Shown here one piece after another: positions 52,057 through 61,016 of a DNA stretch of 64,000 nucleotides. The notes below the pieces were generated by a model that was not told the DNA's origin, did no database searches, and worked only from the letters and a program-made list of their open reading frames with translations. The stretch lies in assembly GCF_014385195.1 (NCBI RefSeq), contig NZ_JACRTG010000025.1, positions 1 to 64,000 of the forward strand, written 5' to 3'. This DNA is from Paratissierella segnis. GTDB taxonomy: Bacteria; Bacillota; Clostridia; Tissierellales; Tissierellaceae. How positions within the stretch are numbered: the stretch's first letter is position 1; each line of letters begins with the position of its first letter. The translations under genes and the position numbers were made by a program.

Positions 52057-52938
52057 TCATTCAATATTTTGAATTTGTTCTCTTATCTTTTCCAATTCAG
52101 ACTTCAAATCAACTACGTATTTCGAAATAACAATATCATTTGCCTTACTACCAATAGTATTAATCTCTCTATTGAACTCTTGTATTAAAAAATCAACCTT
52201 TCTGCCGACTGAATCATCCTCATCCAATATAGATCTAAATTGCTTTATATGACTGTAAAGTCTAACTATTTCTTCATCTATGCTGCTCTTATCCGCGAAG
52301 AATGCAACTTCGTTACTAAGCCTATCCTCATCTATAGGAACATTATCTTCAAGTAAGTTTTTGATTCTTTCCTTCAACTTTGCCTTGTAATCAAGTACCA
52401 CAACAGGAGCTCTGTCCTCGATTTTTTGAACAAATCCTTCTATATTATCTATTTTATTTAACATGTCCATCCTTAAAGCTTTTCCTTCGGTTTCTTTCAT
52501 AATCATAATATTATCCAACGCTAAGTTAAGAGCCTTGCTTAAAACTTCCCAAACCATGTCCTGATCCAGCTCTTTTCTCTCTGTCCTCACAACATCCGGA
52601 ATTGACAATATATTATTAAGGCGGATATTTTCATCCATATTTAATTCAATAAGTAAATTGGACAATGCTTCCTTATAAGATTTCGCTAAGGGAGTATCTA
52701 TTTTAACATCTACAGCAGATTCATTGATATATTCCAGATTAATATATACATCTACTTTTCCCCTACTTATTCTTCCCTTGATATTTTTTTTGATGATTTC
52801 TTCAAGGTAATTGATGTGTCTCGGAAGCTTTACGCTTATGTCACTATATCTGTGGTTAACTGCTTTAATCTCAACTTTAAACTTAAAATGTTCATTTGAA
52901 AATTCACCCATACCATAGCCGGTCATACTTTTTATCAA
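52057..52938 (-). CDS. yicC: YicC/YloC family endoribonuclease
   Basis: 293 residues. N-terminal IKSMTGYGMGEF and EIKAVNHRYSDISVKLPR and C-terminal DUF1732 part (DFLIQEFNREINTIGSKAND) are diagnostic. Family members are reported to cleave RNA. Start: TTG at 52938 placed 6 nt after GAGGTG; the GTG at 52947 is inside that site. Heads the yicC-remA-gmk-rpoZ-coaBC run and is divergent from rqcH. Confidence 0.94.
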   Translation of the reverse strand: MIKSMTGYGMGEFSNEHFKFKVEIKAVNHRYSDISVKLPRHINYLEEIIKKNIKGRISRGKVDVYINLEYINESAVDVKIDTPLAKSYKEALSNLLIELNMDENIRLNNILSIPDVVRTERKELDQDMVWEVLSKALNLALDNIMIMKETEGKALRMDMLNKIDNIEGFVQKIEDRAPVVVLDYKAKLKERIKNLLEDNVPIDEDRLSNEVAFFADKSSIDEEIVRLYSHIKQFRSILDEDDSVGRKVDFLIQEFNREINTIGSKANDIVISKYVVDLKSELEKIREQIQNIE

Positions 52939-53069
52939 ATATATCACCTCATCTTCCTTTGAACTCTATTATATAGTTTATATATTAATAATTCCACTAA
53001 TTGTTAAGAAATGTTAACAATTTAAAGCCCACAGTTCATAATTCACTGTTACTTATTAAATAGTTATGA

Positions 53070-53075
53070 TATACT
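53070..53075 (+). promoter_or_regulatory. rqcH: Likely -10 element for rqcH
   Basis: TATACT with an upstream TG (extended -10), 31 nt before the ATG. No clear -35. A separate inverted repeat TTGTTAA-N6-TTAACAA lies at 53001-53020 in the same divergent spacer. Confidence 0.4.
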
Positions 53076-53105
53076 AATACCATTCAATAATTTTGGAGGT
53101 ATAAG

Positions 53106-54884
53106 ATGTCATTTGATGGAATCGTAACAAACTCGGTTATTAAAGAATTAAAAGAAACAATACTGGGAGGTAGAATAGATAAAATCTACCAACAAGAAAA
53201 AGACGAAATCCTTATAAATATTTATAATAAAAACGAAAACCATAAATTAGTTATTTCTTCAAGTAGCAATAACCCTAGAATATATCTTACTAAATTTTCA
53301 AAGAAAAATCCGACTACTCCTCCTGTATTCTGTATGCTTTTAAGAAAACATCTATCTGGGGGAATCGTATTAAATATAGAGCAGTTTGAAATGGATAGAG
53401 TAGTTTTCATAGATATTTCATCAATAGATGAATTGGGAACACCCACAGAAAAAAGACTTATAGTCGAAATAATGGGAAAACACAGCAATATAATACTTGT
53501 AGACAAACCTACTAATAAAATTATCGATTCGGTTAAAAGGGTGTCAGCGGATATGTCCAGAGTAAGACAGATACTTCCCGGATTTATATACCAATACCCT
53601 CCTATAGGAGATAAGAAAAATCCATTGAAAACCTCTAGAAAAGAATTTTTTAGCCTTCTTGAAAATGAAAACAAAAATACTCCCATATATAAATTTTTAT
53701 ACTTTAACTATTTAGGACTAAGCCCTATGATTTCTAGGGAAATATGTTTTCAAGCTGATATAGATATTGATAGAACTTTAATTAGTCTTAATGAAGATGA
53801 TAAGGCTAAATTATACATGGAATTTAAAAATATAATGGATTTAGTTGAAAGTGGCAATTATACTCCTATGTATATCACAACAAGCGATAAAAATGACATC
53901 ATCGCGTTTTATAGTTTGGATTTAGACCAATATGGTAATGATAATAAAGTTTATTTGAATAGCATATCCGCTATCCTTGATAATGTATATAGGAGAAAAG
54001 ATATCATGGATCGAATAAATCAAAAATCTCACTCTATAAGAAAATCCATCCATGTAAAACTTGATAGAGCACAGCTTAAACTCGGAAAGCAAAAAGAAGA
54101 GCTATTTGATAGTAAATCTAGGGATAAGTACAAAGTATATGCGGATTTAATTTCAGCAAATATCTATAAAATACCTAGAGGTGTAAATAAAATAGAACTG
54201 GAAAACTTTTATGATGAAAATATGGCGAAACTAACAGTTCCATTGGATATTAGACTTTCTCCAGTCGACAATGCTCAAAAATATTATAAAAAATATTCAA
54301 AGCTCAAAAATGCAAATCAGCTTTTATTAGAACAAATTCCTGAAACGGAAAAAGAAATAGAATATCTGGAAAATGTTCTATTGAGCTTAGAAAACTCAAC
54401 TGAAATTGAAGAACTTGATGAGATTAAAGACGAACTAATAAGTGAAGGTTATTTAAAAGGCAATGACAAAAAACATAAAAGAAAAAAAGAAGAAAAAGTA
54501 TCAAAACCAATGGAATTCATCTCTAGTGACAATATCAAAATCTACGTGGGAAAAAACAATAAACAAAATGATTATTTGACTTTGAAATTCTCCCATAGAG
54601 AAGATTTATGGCTTCATGTCCAAGGTATGCCAGGTAGCCATGTTATCATAAAATCCGAAGGAAGGGGTGTTCCTGAAACTACTTTAAAGGAAGCTGCAAT
54701 TCTAGCATCATATTTTAGCAAAGGTAAAAACTCTAAACATGTTCCGGTAGATTATACTCAACGGAAGAATGTAAGAAAGCCTAAAAACGCAAAAACCGGG
54801 ATGGTAATCTATGATGATTATAAAACAATAATTGTAGATCCTGATAAAAATACGGTAGACAATCTATCAAATGAGGAATTATAA
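53106..54884 (+). CDS. rqcH: Ribosome quality-control factor RqcH (Rqc2/FbpA, NFACT family)
   Basis: 592 residues: NFACT-N domain with SFDGIVTNSVIKEL and GGRIDKIYQQEKDEI, a helix-hairpin-helix part (about 180-260), a long coiled coil (about 300-450) and NFACT-R with HREDLWLHVQGMPGSHVI. Binds stalled 50S subunits and recruits tRNA-Ala to add alanine tails; older name fibronectin-binding protein is unlikely to be its main role. GGAGG 6 nt before ATG. Ends at the strong hairpin 54886-54914. Confidence 0.95.
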   Translation: MSFDGIVTNSVIKELKETILGGRIDKIYQQEKDEILINIYNKNENHKLVISSSSNNPRIYLTKFSKKNPTTPPVFCMLLRKHLSGGIVLNIEQFEMDRVVFIDISSIDELGTPTEKRLIVEIMGKHSNIILVDKPTNKIIDSVKRVSADMSRVRQILPGFIYQYPPIGDKKNPLKTSRKEFFSLLENENKNTPIYKFLYFNYLGLSPMISREICFQADIDIDRTLISLNEDDKAKLYMEFKNIMDLVESGNYTPMYITTSDKNDIIAFYSLDLDQYGNDNKVYLNSISAILDNVYRRKDIMDRINQKSHSIRKSIHVKLDRAQLKLGKQKEELFDSKSRDKYKVYADLISANIYKIPRGVNKIELENFYDENMAKLTVPLDIRLSPVDNAQKYYKKYSKLKNANQLLLEQIPETEKEIEYLENVLLSLENSTEIEELDEIKDELISEGYLKGNDKKHKRKKEEKVSKPMEFISSDNIKIYVGKNNKQNDYLTLKFSHREDLWLHVQGMPGSHVIIKSEGRGVPETTLKEAAILASYFSKGKNSKHVPVDYTQRKNVRKPKNAKTGMVIYDDYKTIIVDPDKNTVDNLSNEEL

Positions 54885-54885
54885 T

Positions 54886-54914
54886 TAGGGCATTGGGGAT
54901 ACCCCAATGCCCTA
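54886..54914. terminator. Hairpin between convergent rqcH and prsA
   Basis: 13-bp perfect stem TAGGGCATTGGGG with a 3-nt loop, followed by TTATTT on plus. Shared by both converging genes. Confidence 0.85.
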
Positions 54915-54918
54915 TTAT

Positions 54919-55797
54919 TTAGTTATTTGTGTTAAGATAATTTTCAACTTTGTTTTCTTTTAATACTTCTTGATACCAAGCAGGATATGCTTCATTGATT
55001 TTATTGTTTAAAATAGCATCTTTTATTTGATCTTTAACTTCATCTAAGGTTGCTTCCTTTGCATCTTTTCTTTCCTCTAACTGTATAATATGATATCCAA
55101 ATTCAGATTTTACCGGTTCACTAATTTCATTTGTATCTAAGGAAAACGCAGCATCTTCAAATTCTTTGACCATCTTACCTTTGCTAAAGAAACCTAATTC
55201 TCCTCCGCTATCTTTTGAATCGTCTAATGAATACTCCTTAGCTAAGTCTGCAAAGTCTTCTCCGGCATCTAATTTCCCTTTTACTTTTTTTGCCTCATCC
55301 TCAGTTTCAACCAATATATGACGAGCTCTCACTTGCTCTTCTTCTCCTAAGGAATCCTTGTTTTCTTCAAAATACTCAAGGGTTTCATCCTCTGTTATGG
55401 TTATGCTGGGTTCTATAAGCTTCTTTATCTTCAAGTTCAAGGAAATATCCTTCTTTAAGTCTTCAATATCATATCCAAAATACTGTAATGCACTATTAAA
55501 TTCTGCCTCTCCGCCATAACTTGATTTCAATGCATCAAGATCTTTGTTTATATCCTCTTCAGTTACTGTAACTTTTTGTTTCTTAGCTTCCTGGTCAATG
55601 ACCTTCATAGTAATCATATTATCCAATACTTGTGCACCATTTTGTTCTACCAATGCTTGGTATAATTCATCTTTTGTAATAACCTCATCGTTTACCTTAG
55701 CAACAGCATCACCACTTTTGCATGCTGTTAAGCTTATAGATAAGGCCATAATAGTTGCCAATATTACATATTTATATGTACCTTTCTTTTTCTTCAA
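54919..55797 (-). CDS. prsA: PrsA-like foldase lipoprotein (parvulin peptidyl-prolyl isomerase)
   Basis: 292 residues. Signal peptide with lipobox L-T-A-C (Cys about 26), N-terminal SurA-type helical domain with KVNDEVITKDELYQAL, and one parvulin domain (about 155-245) with VRARHILVETEDEA, GGELGFFSKGKMV and EFGYHIIQLEER. Assists folding of exported proteins at the outer membrane face. Has its own promoter at 55860-55888. Confidence 0.93.
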   Translation of the reverse strand: MKKKKGTYKYVILATIMALSISLTACKSGDAVAKVNDEVITKDELYQALVEQNGAQVLDNMITMKVIDQEAKKQKVTVTEEDINKDLDALKSSYGGEAEFNSALQYFGYDIEDLKKDISLNLKIKKLIEPSITITEDETLEYFEENKDSLGEEEQVRARHILVETEDEAKKVKGKLDAGEDFADLAKEYSLDDSKDSGGELGFFSKGKMVKEFEDAAFSLDTNEISEPVKSEFGYHIIQLEERKDAKEATLDEVKDQIKDAILNNKINEAYPAWYQEVLKENKVENYLNTNN

Positions 55798-55859
55798 ATC
55801 AAAATCCTCCTCATTTAAAATTAATTACATGCTTTCTTGTAGGAAAGTTCTACCTTTGA

Positions 55860-55888
55860 ATTTTATAATACAAAAAACCTCCCGTCAA
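55860..55888 (-). promoter_or_regulatory. prsA: Candidate sigma-A promoter for prsA
   Basis: TTGACG (55883-55888) and TAAAAT (55860-55865) with a 17-nt spacer on the minus strand, 63 nt before the ATG. Confidence 0.6.
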
Positions 55889-56055
55889 TGAGTTTTTTAA
55901 AAACCCTTTGATTTAGATGCTTTTTTAATTATACTACATAAATGTGTGATTTTGATGAAATTTTATAAATATCGATAAATTTAATGTCTCCATACGGTAA
56001 AATATGATCATCACATATAATTAATATGAGTATTTGATTCCAAGGAGGTTGAAAA

Positions 56056-56571
56056 ATGGATAAAGGATATGTACAGATTTACACTGGCAATGGAAAAGGA
56101 AAAACAACAGCAGCTTTGGGACTTTCTTTGAGAGCTGTTTCTATAGGTAAAAAAGTATTTTTTGGGCAATTTGTTAAGGGAATGAAATATAGCGAAGTAA
56201 ATTGTACGGATTTTGTTCCTAATATTGAATTTGAGCAATTTGGTAAAGAATGTTTTATTTATAATGATCCTACCGAAGATGATATAAAACGAGCTGAACA
56301 AGGTCTTGCAAAGATGAGTTCCGTCTTAAAAGACGGTAAATATGATGTCGTGGTAATGGATGAATTGAATATAGCATTATATTTTAAATTATTTACAGTA
56401 GAAGAAGTAATAAAAGCTATCAGCAACAGAGCTCCTCATGTGGAAGTAATAATCACCGGTCGTTATGCACCAAAAGAATTGGTTGAAATTGCCGATTTAA
56501 TAACAGAAATGAAGGAAATAAAACACTATTACACTAAGGGTGTAGAAAATAGAAAAGGAATTGATTTTTAG
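56056..56571 (+). CDS. cobO: Corrinoid adenosyltransferase (CobO/BtuR type)
   Basis: 171 residues: P loop TGNGKGKTTAALG at 10-22, FGQFVKG, and VVMDELNIAL with the Walker B-like Asp-Glu. Transfers the adenosyl group of ATP to cob(I)alamin, giving coenzyme B12 for amino-acid mutases common in anaerobic amino-acid fermenters. AAGGAGG site. Isolated from other cobalamin genes; single-gene unit between prsA and the sirtuin. Confidence 0.94.
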   Translation: MDKGYVQIYTGNGKGKTTAALGLSLRAVSIGKKVFFGQFVKGMKYSEVNCTDFVPNIEFEQFGKECFIYNDPTEDDIKRAEQGLAKMSSVLKDGKYDVVVMDELNIALYFKLFTVEEVIKAISNRAPHVEVIITGRYAPKELVEIADLITEMKEIKHYYTKGVENRKGIDF

Positions 56572-56601
56572 TCATTCCTTCCCTAATACATCATTAATTT
56601 G

Positions 56602-57324
56602 TTAGATTACTTGACTAAGAACTTCACCGATGCTATCGTTAAATGTAAGGAATGCCCTTCTGTCATAATATGTTTCAGACTTATTAATAAGTATCAATTT
56701 GTTTCCCCTATAATATTCTATTAAATTTGCAGCAGGATATACGCTTAAAGATGTCCCTCCCACAATCAGTACATCAGCATTTCTAATATATTCCAATGCC
56801 TTGTCCATTACATACATATTTAGACTTTCCTCATATAAAACTACATCCGGTTTAACTATGCCACCACATTCTACACATTTGGGTATATTTTCAGATTTCA
56901 TTACAAAGTCCAAACCGTATTCTTTTTTACAATCTACACAGTAATTTCTATAAATGGAGCCATGTAATTCCAGCACATTTTTGGAGCCTGCCATTTGATG
57001 CAATCCATCTATATTTTGTGTAATTATTGCCTTTAGCTTTCCTCTTTTTTCAAGTTCGGCTAAAGCCAAATGGGCTTTATTGGGCTTTGCTTCGGTATAT
57101 ACCATTTTAGTTTTATAAAATTCGAAAAATTCTTCTGTATGCTTTCTAAAAAAAGTGTGACTAAGCATATACTCCGGAGAATACTTTTGAGTATTATCTT
57201 TTTTATAGAGTCCTGTTTCGGATCTAAAATCAGGAATATTGCTTTCCGTTGATACTCCTGCACCTCCAAAGAATACTATATTGTTGCTGTTTTCAATAAT
57301 AGACTTTAGTTTCTGTATAGTCAT
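56602..57324 (-). CDS. cobB: Sir2-family NAD-dependent protein deacylase
   Basis: 240 residues: GGAGVSTESNIPDFRS (NAD site), TQNIDGLHQMAG, catalytic His in LELHGS, zinc cysteines CVDC and CVEC, and GGTSLSVYPAAN. Removes acetyl and related groups from lysines with NAD. ATG 57324 follows AGGAG. 12 nt after the GNAT gene, so an acetylase/deacetylase pair is possible, but the GNAT substrate is unknown. Confidence 0.95.
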   Translation of the reverse strand: MTIQKLKSIIENSNNIVFFGGAGVSTESNIPDFRSETGLYKKDNTQKYSPEYMLSHTFFRKHTEEFFEFYKTKMVYTEAKPNKAHLALAELEKRGKLKAIITQNIDGLHQMAGSKNVLELHGSIYRNYCVDCKKEYGLDFVMKSENIPKCVECGGIVKPDVVLYEESLNMYVMDKALEYIRNADVLIVGGTSLSVYPAANLIEYYRGNKLILINKSETYYDRRAFLTFNDSIGEVLSQVI

Positions 57325-57336
57325 TTTTATCAACTC

Positions 57337-57804
57337 CTAAATAGCTTTAATCATAATTAAGCAAGGATTCCATTCATCCCATAACGATGGAAATACTTCA
57401 AGTTTAGAAAAACCTACATTTTTATAAAAAGCAATTGTTTGATCATACTCTTTATAGTGTCCTTCATCTACAGTTTTTACTTGTAAATATTTATATTTGT
57501 CTTTTGCATACTGCTCTAATGCATTATATAGCTTACTGCCTATAGTCTTTCTATGATATGCTTTTTTAACACCCATGCAATGCAGTTCTCCTGTATCCCC
57601 ACTACTTTCGCTTAAAGTAATAAACCCAATGATTTCTTTATCGTTTTTGGCTACCCACAAAGGCAAATTTCTTGAATCAATTATATATTCTCTGGTACTT
57701 TCCGGAAGTCCAAACCATTCCGGTAAATCGGATAATACTTCTGAAACAATCTTTTCCTTTTCTTCCGAATTCTCTACCTGTGTAATTATAAGTTCATTTT
57801 GCAT
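57337..57804 (-). CDS. GNAT-family N-acetyltransferase
   Basis: 155 residues. Motif A for acetyl-CoA reads CMGVKKAYHRKTIGSKLY, followed by LQVKTVDEGHYKEYDQTIAFYKNVGF, the GNAT strand-helix end. Substrate not evident. ATG 57804 after GAGAGGA; the longer frame to 57867 covers the promoter-like TATACT and is not used. Probably cotranscribed with the sirtuin. Confidence 0.88.
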   Translation of the reverse strand: MQNELIITQVENSEEKEKIVSEVLSDLPEWFGLPESTREYIIDSRNLPLWVAKNDKEIIGFITLSESSGDTGELHCMGVKKAYHRKTIGSKLYNALEQYAKDKYKYLQVKTVDEGHYKEYDQTIAFYKNVGFSKLEVFPSLWDEWNPCLIMIKAI

Positions 57805-57870
57805 GCAAAATCCTCTCCTCACATAGGATACATACTTATATGCTACTTCTAGTATATCACATTTCATATA

Positions 57871-57921
57871 ATAAAAAAGAGGATAGCCGAATGACCTACT
57901 GATGTCACTAAAATATCCTCT
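57871..57921 (-). terminator. Terminator of the TDT transporter gene
   Basis: Outer 8-bp stem AGAGGATA/TATCCTCT around a 28-nt partly paired loop, then TTTTTT-ATT on the minus strand, 41 nt past the gene's stop. Confidence 0.55.
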
Positions 57922-57961
57922 AAAACTCTGGGGCCTCTAATAAAATCCAAGGTAAAAGTTT

Positions 57962-58885
57962 TCAACACCTTATCATATGGCAAGTTCCAGGCAACAAATA
58001 AACTATATATCTAACTAAAACATATAATACGATTAATATAGATAATATTTCTTCTAATTGAACCAATCGTGGTATAAATGAGTTTGCTCTTCCTGCGATT
58101 GTTAAAAATCCATTTGCTGATTTTAAAGATATAGCACTTATTACTACGGGGAACGTTAATGCAGAAAAGCTTGGATGAAATTTTAGCCTTAATACCCTAG
58201 GAAATATAGTTAAAACTAAAAATAATGTTAACTGAGAAAATATCACCAATAAATAGACGATATATACATTTTTTGACTGAAAAGAATTTAAATATCCGGA
58301 TAGAAATATACTTAGTGGCGCAGCAAATATTGCAATAGTCGGCAGTTCGGATTTTGTCATTTGTTTTGTAAAAGTATTTTTTATAGCATTGGAAAGTAGA
58401 ATTGCAAAACAAATAACTCCAAAATAGAATAGCATCTTTCCTATGCTCTGCATATTAAATACAGGAGCAGTAATGCTTCCTACTACAATGCCGGAATACA
58501 CAATAAAATAAGATGGAAATATTTTTTCAATACCAGAATTTTTTATAAATTTAGTTGTAAATCTTATCATCAAGTATATGTGAAGAAATAAGCCTATAAT
58601 CCAGATAATGAATGATATATTTCCGATATGTCCTTTGGTATATGTAGACAATAGCATAATCCCCATTGAAAATGTTGGAAACATACTTGCATTAATTGGA
58701 TCTTCTAATTCATTTGCTATGATTTTTGAACATATTATAATTTTTGCGAGCATCATAAAAAGTATGACAGTAGATAAAATTCCAAATATATTTTGCAAAA
58801 TATAACCATAAGTGAATAAAAGATTCCCCAGTGCTGCTAGTGCAAGCATCAAACCTGAAATCGATAAAGGAAGTTTTTTAATCAT
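57962..58885 (-). CDS. TDT-family transporter (tellurite-resistance/dicarboxylate type)
   Basis: 307 residues, about ten membrane helices over the whole chain, starting LPLSISGLMLALAALGNLL and with MFPTFSMGIMLLSTY, the TehA/Mae1/SLAC1 family profile. Family members are anion channels or dicarboxylate and sulfite exporters; the substrate is not readable. The ATG at 58885 follows GAGGTGA, and that ribosome binding site is partly in the 3' arm of a hairpin (58893-58920). Confidence 0.85.
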   Translation of the reverse strand: MIKKLPLSISGLMLALAALGNLLFTYGYILQNIFGILSTVILFMMLAKIIICSKIIANELEDPINASMFPTFSMGIMLLSTYTKGHIGNISFIIWIIGLFLHIYLMIRFTTKFIKNSGIEKIFPSYFIVYSGIVVGSITAPVFNMQSIGKMLFYFGVICFAILLSNAIKNTFTKQMTKSELPTIAIFAAPLSIFLSGYLNSFQSKNVYIVYLLVIFSQLTLFLVLTIFPRVLRLKFHPSFSALTFPVVISAISLKSANGFLTIAGRANSFIPRLVQLEEILSILIVLYVLVRYIVYLLPGTCHMIRC

Positions 58886-58892
58886 AAAATCA

Positions 58893-58920
58893 CCTCTCGA
58901 TTTATATATTATTCGAGAGG
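58893..58920 (-). promoter_or_regulatory. Hairpin covering the ribosome binding site of the TDT gene
   Basis: Perfect 8-bp stem CCTCTCGA/TCGAGAGG with a 12-nt AT loop; the 3' arm includes GAGG of the GAGGTG Shine-Dalgarno (58891-58896). Folding would reduce translation. Confidence 0.55.
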
Positions 58921-58987
58921 GTAATAAATAATGACGTATATGCAAAAACATCAATTTATGTATATAAAAAATCATCTCATTCTAAAC

Positions 58988-59518
58988 TTATTCCTTTATA
59001 ACGACTTCGTCTATTCCATCTACTTCCTTGAATTCAACACCTATTATTTCAGTCTTTGAAGTTGGGACATTTTTCCCTATATAATCTGGACGGATTGGCA
59101 GCTCCCTATGTCCTCTATCCACCAGAACAGCTAACTGAACCTTATTTGGTCTTCCCTTATCTATTAAAGCATCAAGTGCAGCTCTAACAGTCCTTCCGGT
59201 ATATATAACATCATCAACCAATACAACAATCCTTCCGTTAATATCTCCGGTAAATTCTTCATTTACAGTAGGCTGAGGGCTTATTTCTTTTAAATCATCT
59301 CTATAAAGTGTTATATCTAGCGTATAAGTTTGGAGATTTTCTCCTTCGATTTCATAAATCTTATCCGCAAGTCTATGTGCGAATGGTACCCCCCTTGTTT
59401 TGATCCCAACAAGCACTATATTGCCAACTCCTTTATTCCTTTCAATTATCTCATTTGCTATTCTTGTAATAGCTCTTGCTATTGCCTTTTCGTCCATGAT
59501 CACAGCTTTAACCATCAT
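58988..59518 (-). CDS. pyrR: Pyrimidine operon regulator / uracil phosphoribosyltransferase PyrR
   Basis: 176 residues: LVGIKTRGVPFAHRLA, the PRPP loop VLVDDVIYTGRTVRAALD and VDRGHRELPIRPDYIGKNVPTS. Binds UMP/UTP and pyr-operon leader RNA in Firmicutes; also makes UMP from uracil. Start ATG 59518 after AGGTGAT, overlapping the rluD stop region. No pyr leader or pyr genes are next to it here; lspA-rluD-pyrR order is conserved. Confidence 0.96.
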   Translation of the reverse strand: MMVKAVIMDEKAIARAITRIANEIIERNKGVGNIVLVGIKTRGVPFAHRLADKIYEIEGENLQTYTLDITLYRDDLKEISPQPTVNEEFTGDINGRIVVLVDDVIYTGRTVRAALDALIDKGRPNKVQLAVLVDRGHRELPIRPDYIGKNVPTSKTEIIGVEFKEVDGIDEVVIKE

Positions 59519-59523
59519 TTTTA

Positions 59524-60435
59524 TCACCTATTATCCAATTTCTTAAGTACTTCCTTAAAATTATTGAGGATATCACATTCAAACTCCATATATTTCTTAC
59601 TTCGGGGATGAATTATTCCCACCTTACGTGCATGGAGCAGTTGTTTATCTAAATTAAATTCATTCTTTCCACTGGAATATATGGGATCTCCAACTACCGG
59701 ATGGTTCATATATGAAAAGTGAACTCTTATTTGATGTGTTCTTCCTGTTTCAAGTACCGCCTTTATTAATGTATATTTATCATATCTTCTTATTACTTCA
59801 TAATGAGTAATAGCCTCTTTGCTATTACTAGATATTACTTTCATCATTTTTCTGTTATTTGGATTTCTTCCTATTGGTGCATTAATTGTACCTTTATCGT
59901 CTTTTATAACTCCATTTACAAGTGAAATATACTCTCTGTAGACTTTTCTGTCTTTAAGCTGTTCTGACAACGAGCGATGACTGAAATCATTTTTAGCGAT
60001 AATTAATATTCCAGATGTATCTTTATCCAATCTATGAACTATTCCCGGTCTGATAATGCCATTTATTGAAGATAAGCTACCTATATGATACAGCAATGCA
60101 TTTACCAAAGTTCCGGTATAGTTCCCCGGTGCAGGATGCACAACCATTCCTTGAGATTTATTCACTACTACTATATCTTCATCTTGATAAATAATATCCA
60201 AAGGCAAATCCTCAGGCACAATTTCTAATTTTTTTGGTTTAGGAAGGTTAACCAGTATCCTATCCCCTTCCTTTACCAAATAACTTGGCTTCTTTTTAAG
60301 TCCATTTACATCTACTAATCCATCTTTTATCAATTTTTGTATGTAAGTTCTTGATACTTCATTTAATTCTGTAGCTATATAATAGTCGAGCCTTTCATTA
60401 TCACCCTCATCCACATATATTTCTATAGTCTCCAT
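59524..60435 (-). CDS. rluD: RluD-family rRNA pseudouridine synthase
   Basis: 303 residues: N-terminal S4 RNA-binding domain (about 14-75, SRTYIQKLIKDGLVDVNG), catalytic domain with HRLDKDTSGILI (catalytic Asp) and GRTHQIRVH. Modifies uridines in 23S rRNA; exact sites not inferred. 9 nt after lspA. Confidence 0.94.
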   Translation of the reverse strand: METIEIYVDEGDNERLDYYIATELNEVSRTYIQKLIKDGLVDVNGLKKKPSYLVKEGDRILVNLPKPKKLEIVPEDLPLDIIYQDEDIVVVNKSQGMVVHPAPGNYTGTLVNALLYHIGSLSSINGIIRPGIVHRLDKDTSGILIIAKNDFSHRSLSEQLKDRKVYREYISLVNGVIKDDKGTINAPIGRNPNNRKMMKVISSNSKEAITHYEVIRRYDKYTLIKAVLETGRTHQIRVHFSYMNHPVVGDPIYSSGKNEFNLDKQLLHARKVGIIHPRSKKYMEFECDILNNFKEVLKKLDNR

Positions 60436-60444
60436 TAAACCCTC

Positions 60445-60897
60445 CTAGGCGCTATGTTTATCAAACAATACAACATATACTATAACTAAAGTTCCTAGCA
60501 CAATTGCCATATCTGCTATATTAAATACTGGAAAATCATAAGTCTTTGTTATTTTAGCACTTATAAAATCTACAACAAATCCATGTCTTACTCTATCAAT
60601 ATAATTGCCAATAGCTCCGCCTAATAATACGGATGCTCCGATTTTGCTAATTAACGAAAGTTCATTAAAATATTTGATAATATAAAATGAAATTACAAGT
60701 AGAAATATTGTCGTTATGATGACAAATAACATTCTTTTTTCTTGGAGTATGCCAAAGGCTGCTCCCGCATTTTCGGTATAATGTAAACTTAAAAAGTTCT
60801 TTATCAGTACTACAGGACTTTGACCTTTTAGATATTTTATTGCCAGATGTTTTGTAAGTTGATCTATTATAATAATAAATGCAATTAATACTATCAA
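60445..60897 (-). CDS. lspA: Lipoprotein signal peptidase (LspA)
   Basis: 150 residues, four membrane helices. Catalytic aspartates in GNYIDRVRHG and FNIADMAIVLG; NAGAAFG is the conserved loop. Cleaves before the lipidated Cys of prolipoproteins such as PrsA, LivK and the Asp-box lipoprotein of this window. Start is a TTG at 60897, 6 nt after GGAGGT. Confidence 0.96.
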   Translation of the reverse strand: MIVLIAFIIIIDQLTKHLAIKYLKGQSPVVLIKNFLSLHYTENAGAAFGILQEKRMLFVIITTIFLLVISFYIIKYFNELSLISKIGASVLLGGAIGNYIDRVRHGFVVDFISAKITKTYDFPVFNIADMAIVLGTLVIVYVVLFDKHSA

Positions 60898-60983
60898 ATT
60901 GATACCTCCAAGTTAATGTGATTTGTTCATTGTAAATCGTGAATTATCTATACCTATTCTATATTATATAAAGTTCGAATTCA

Positions 60984-61016
60984 ACAAAAACTTCTCTTGA
61001 TTTGCAAGAGAAGTTT
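60984..61016 (-). terminator. Terminator of the DksA-like gene
   Basis: 9- to 12-bp stem CTTCTCTTG/CAAGAGAAG with flanking A-T pairs, 5-nt loop, and TTTTTGTT on the minus strand. It overlaps the stop codon of the upstream gene (61015-61017). Confidence 0.85.

Noticed and set aside
53001..53020. TTGTTAA-N6-TTAACAA as an operator between yicC and rqcH
   Set aside because: Short AT-only arms are common in this base composition and it does not align with a clear promoter.
58988..59620. PyrR-controlled attenuator in this window
   Set aside because: No pyr biosynthetic genes and no anti-antiterminator loop were found around pyrR.
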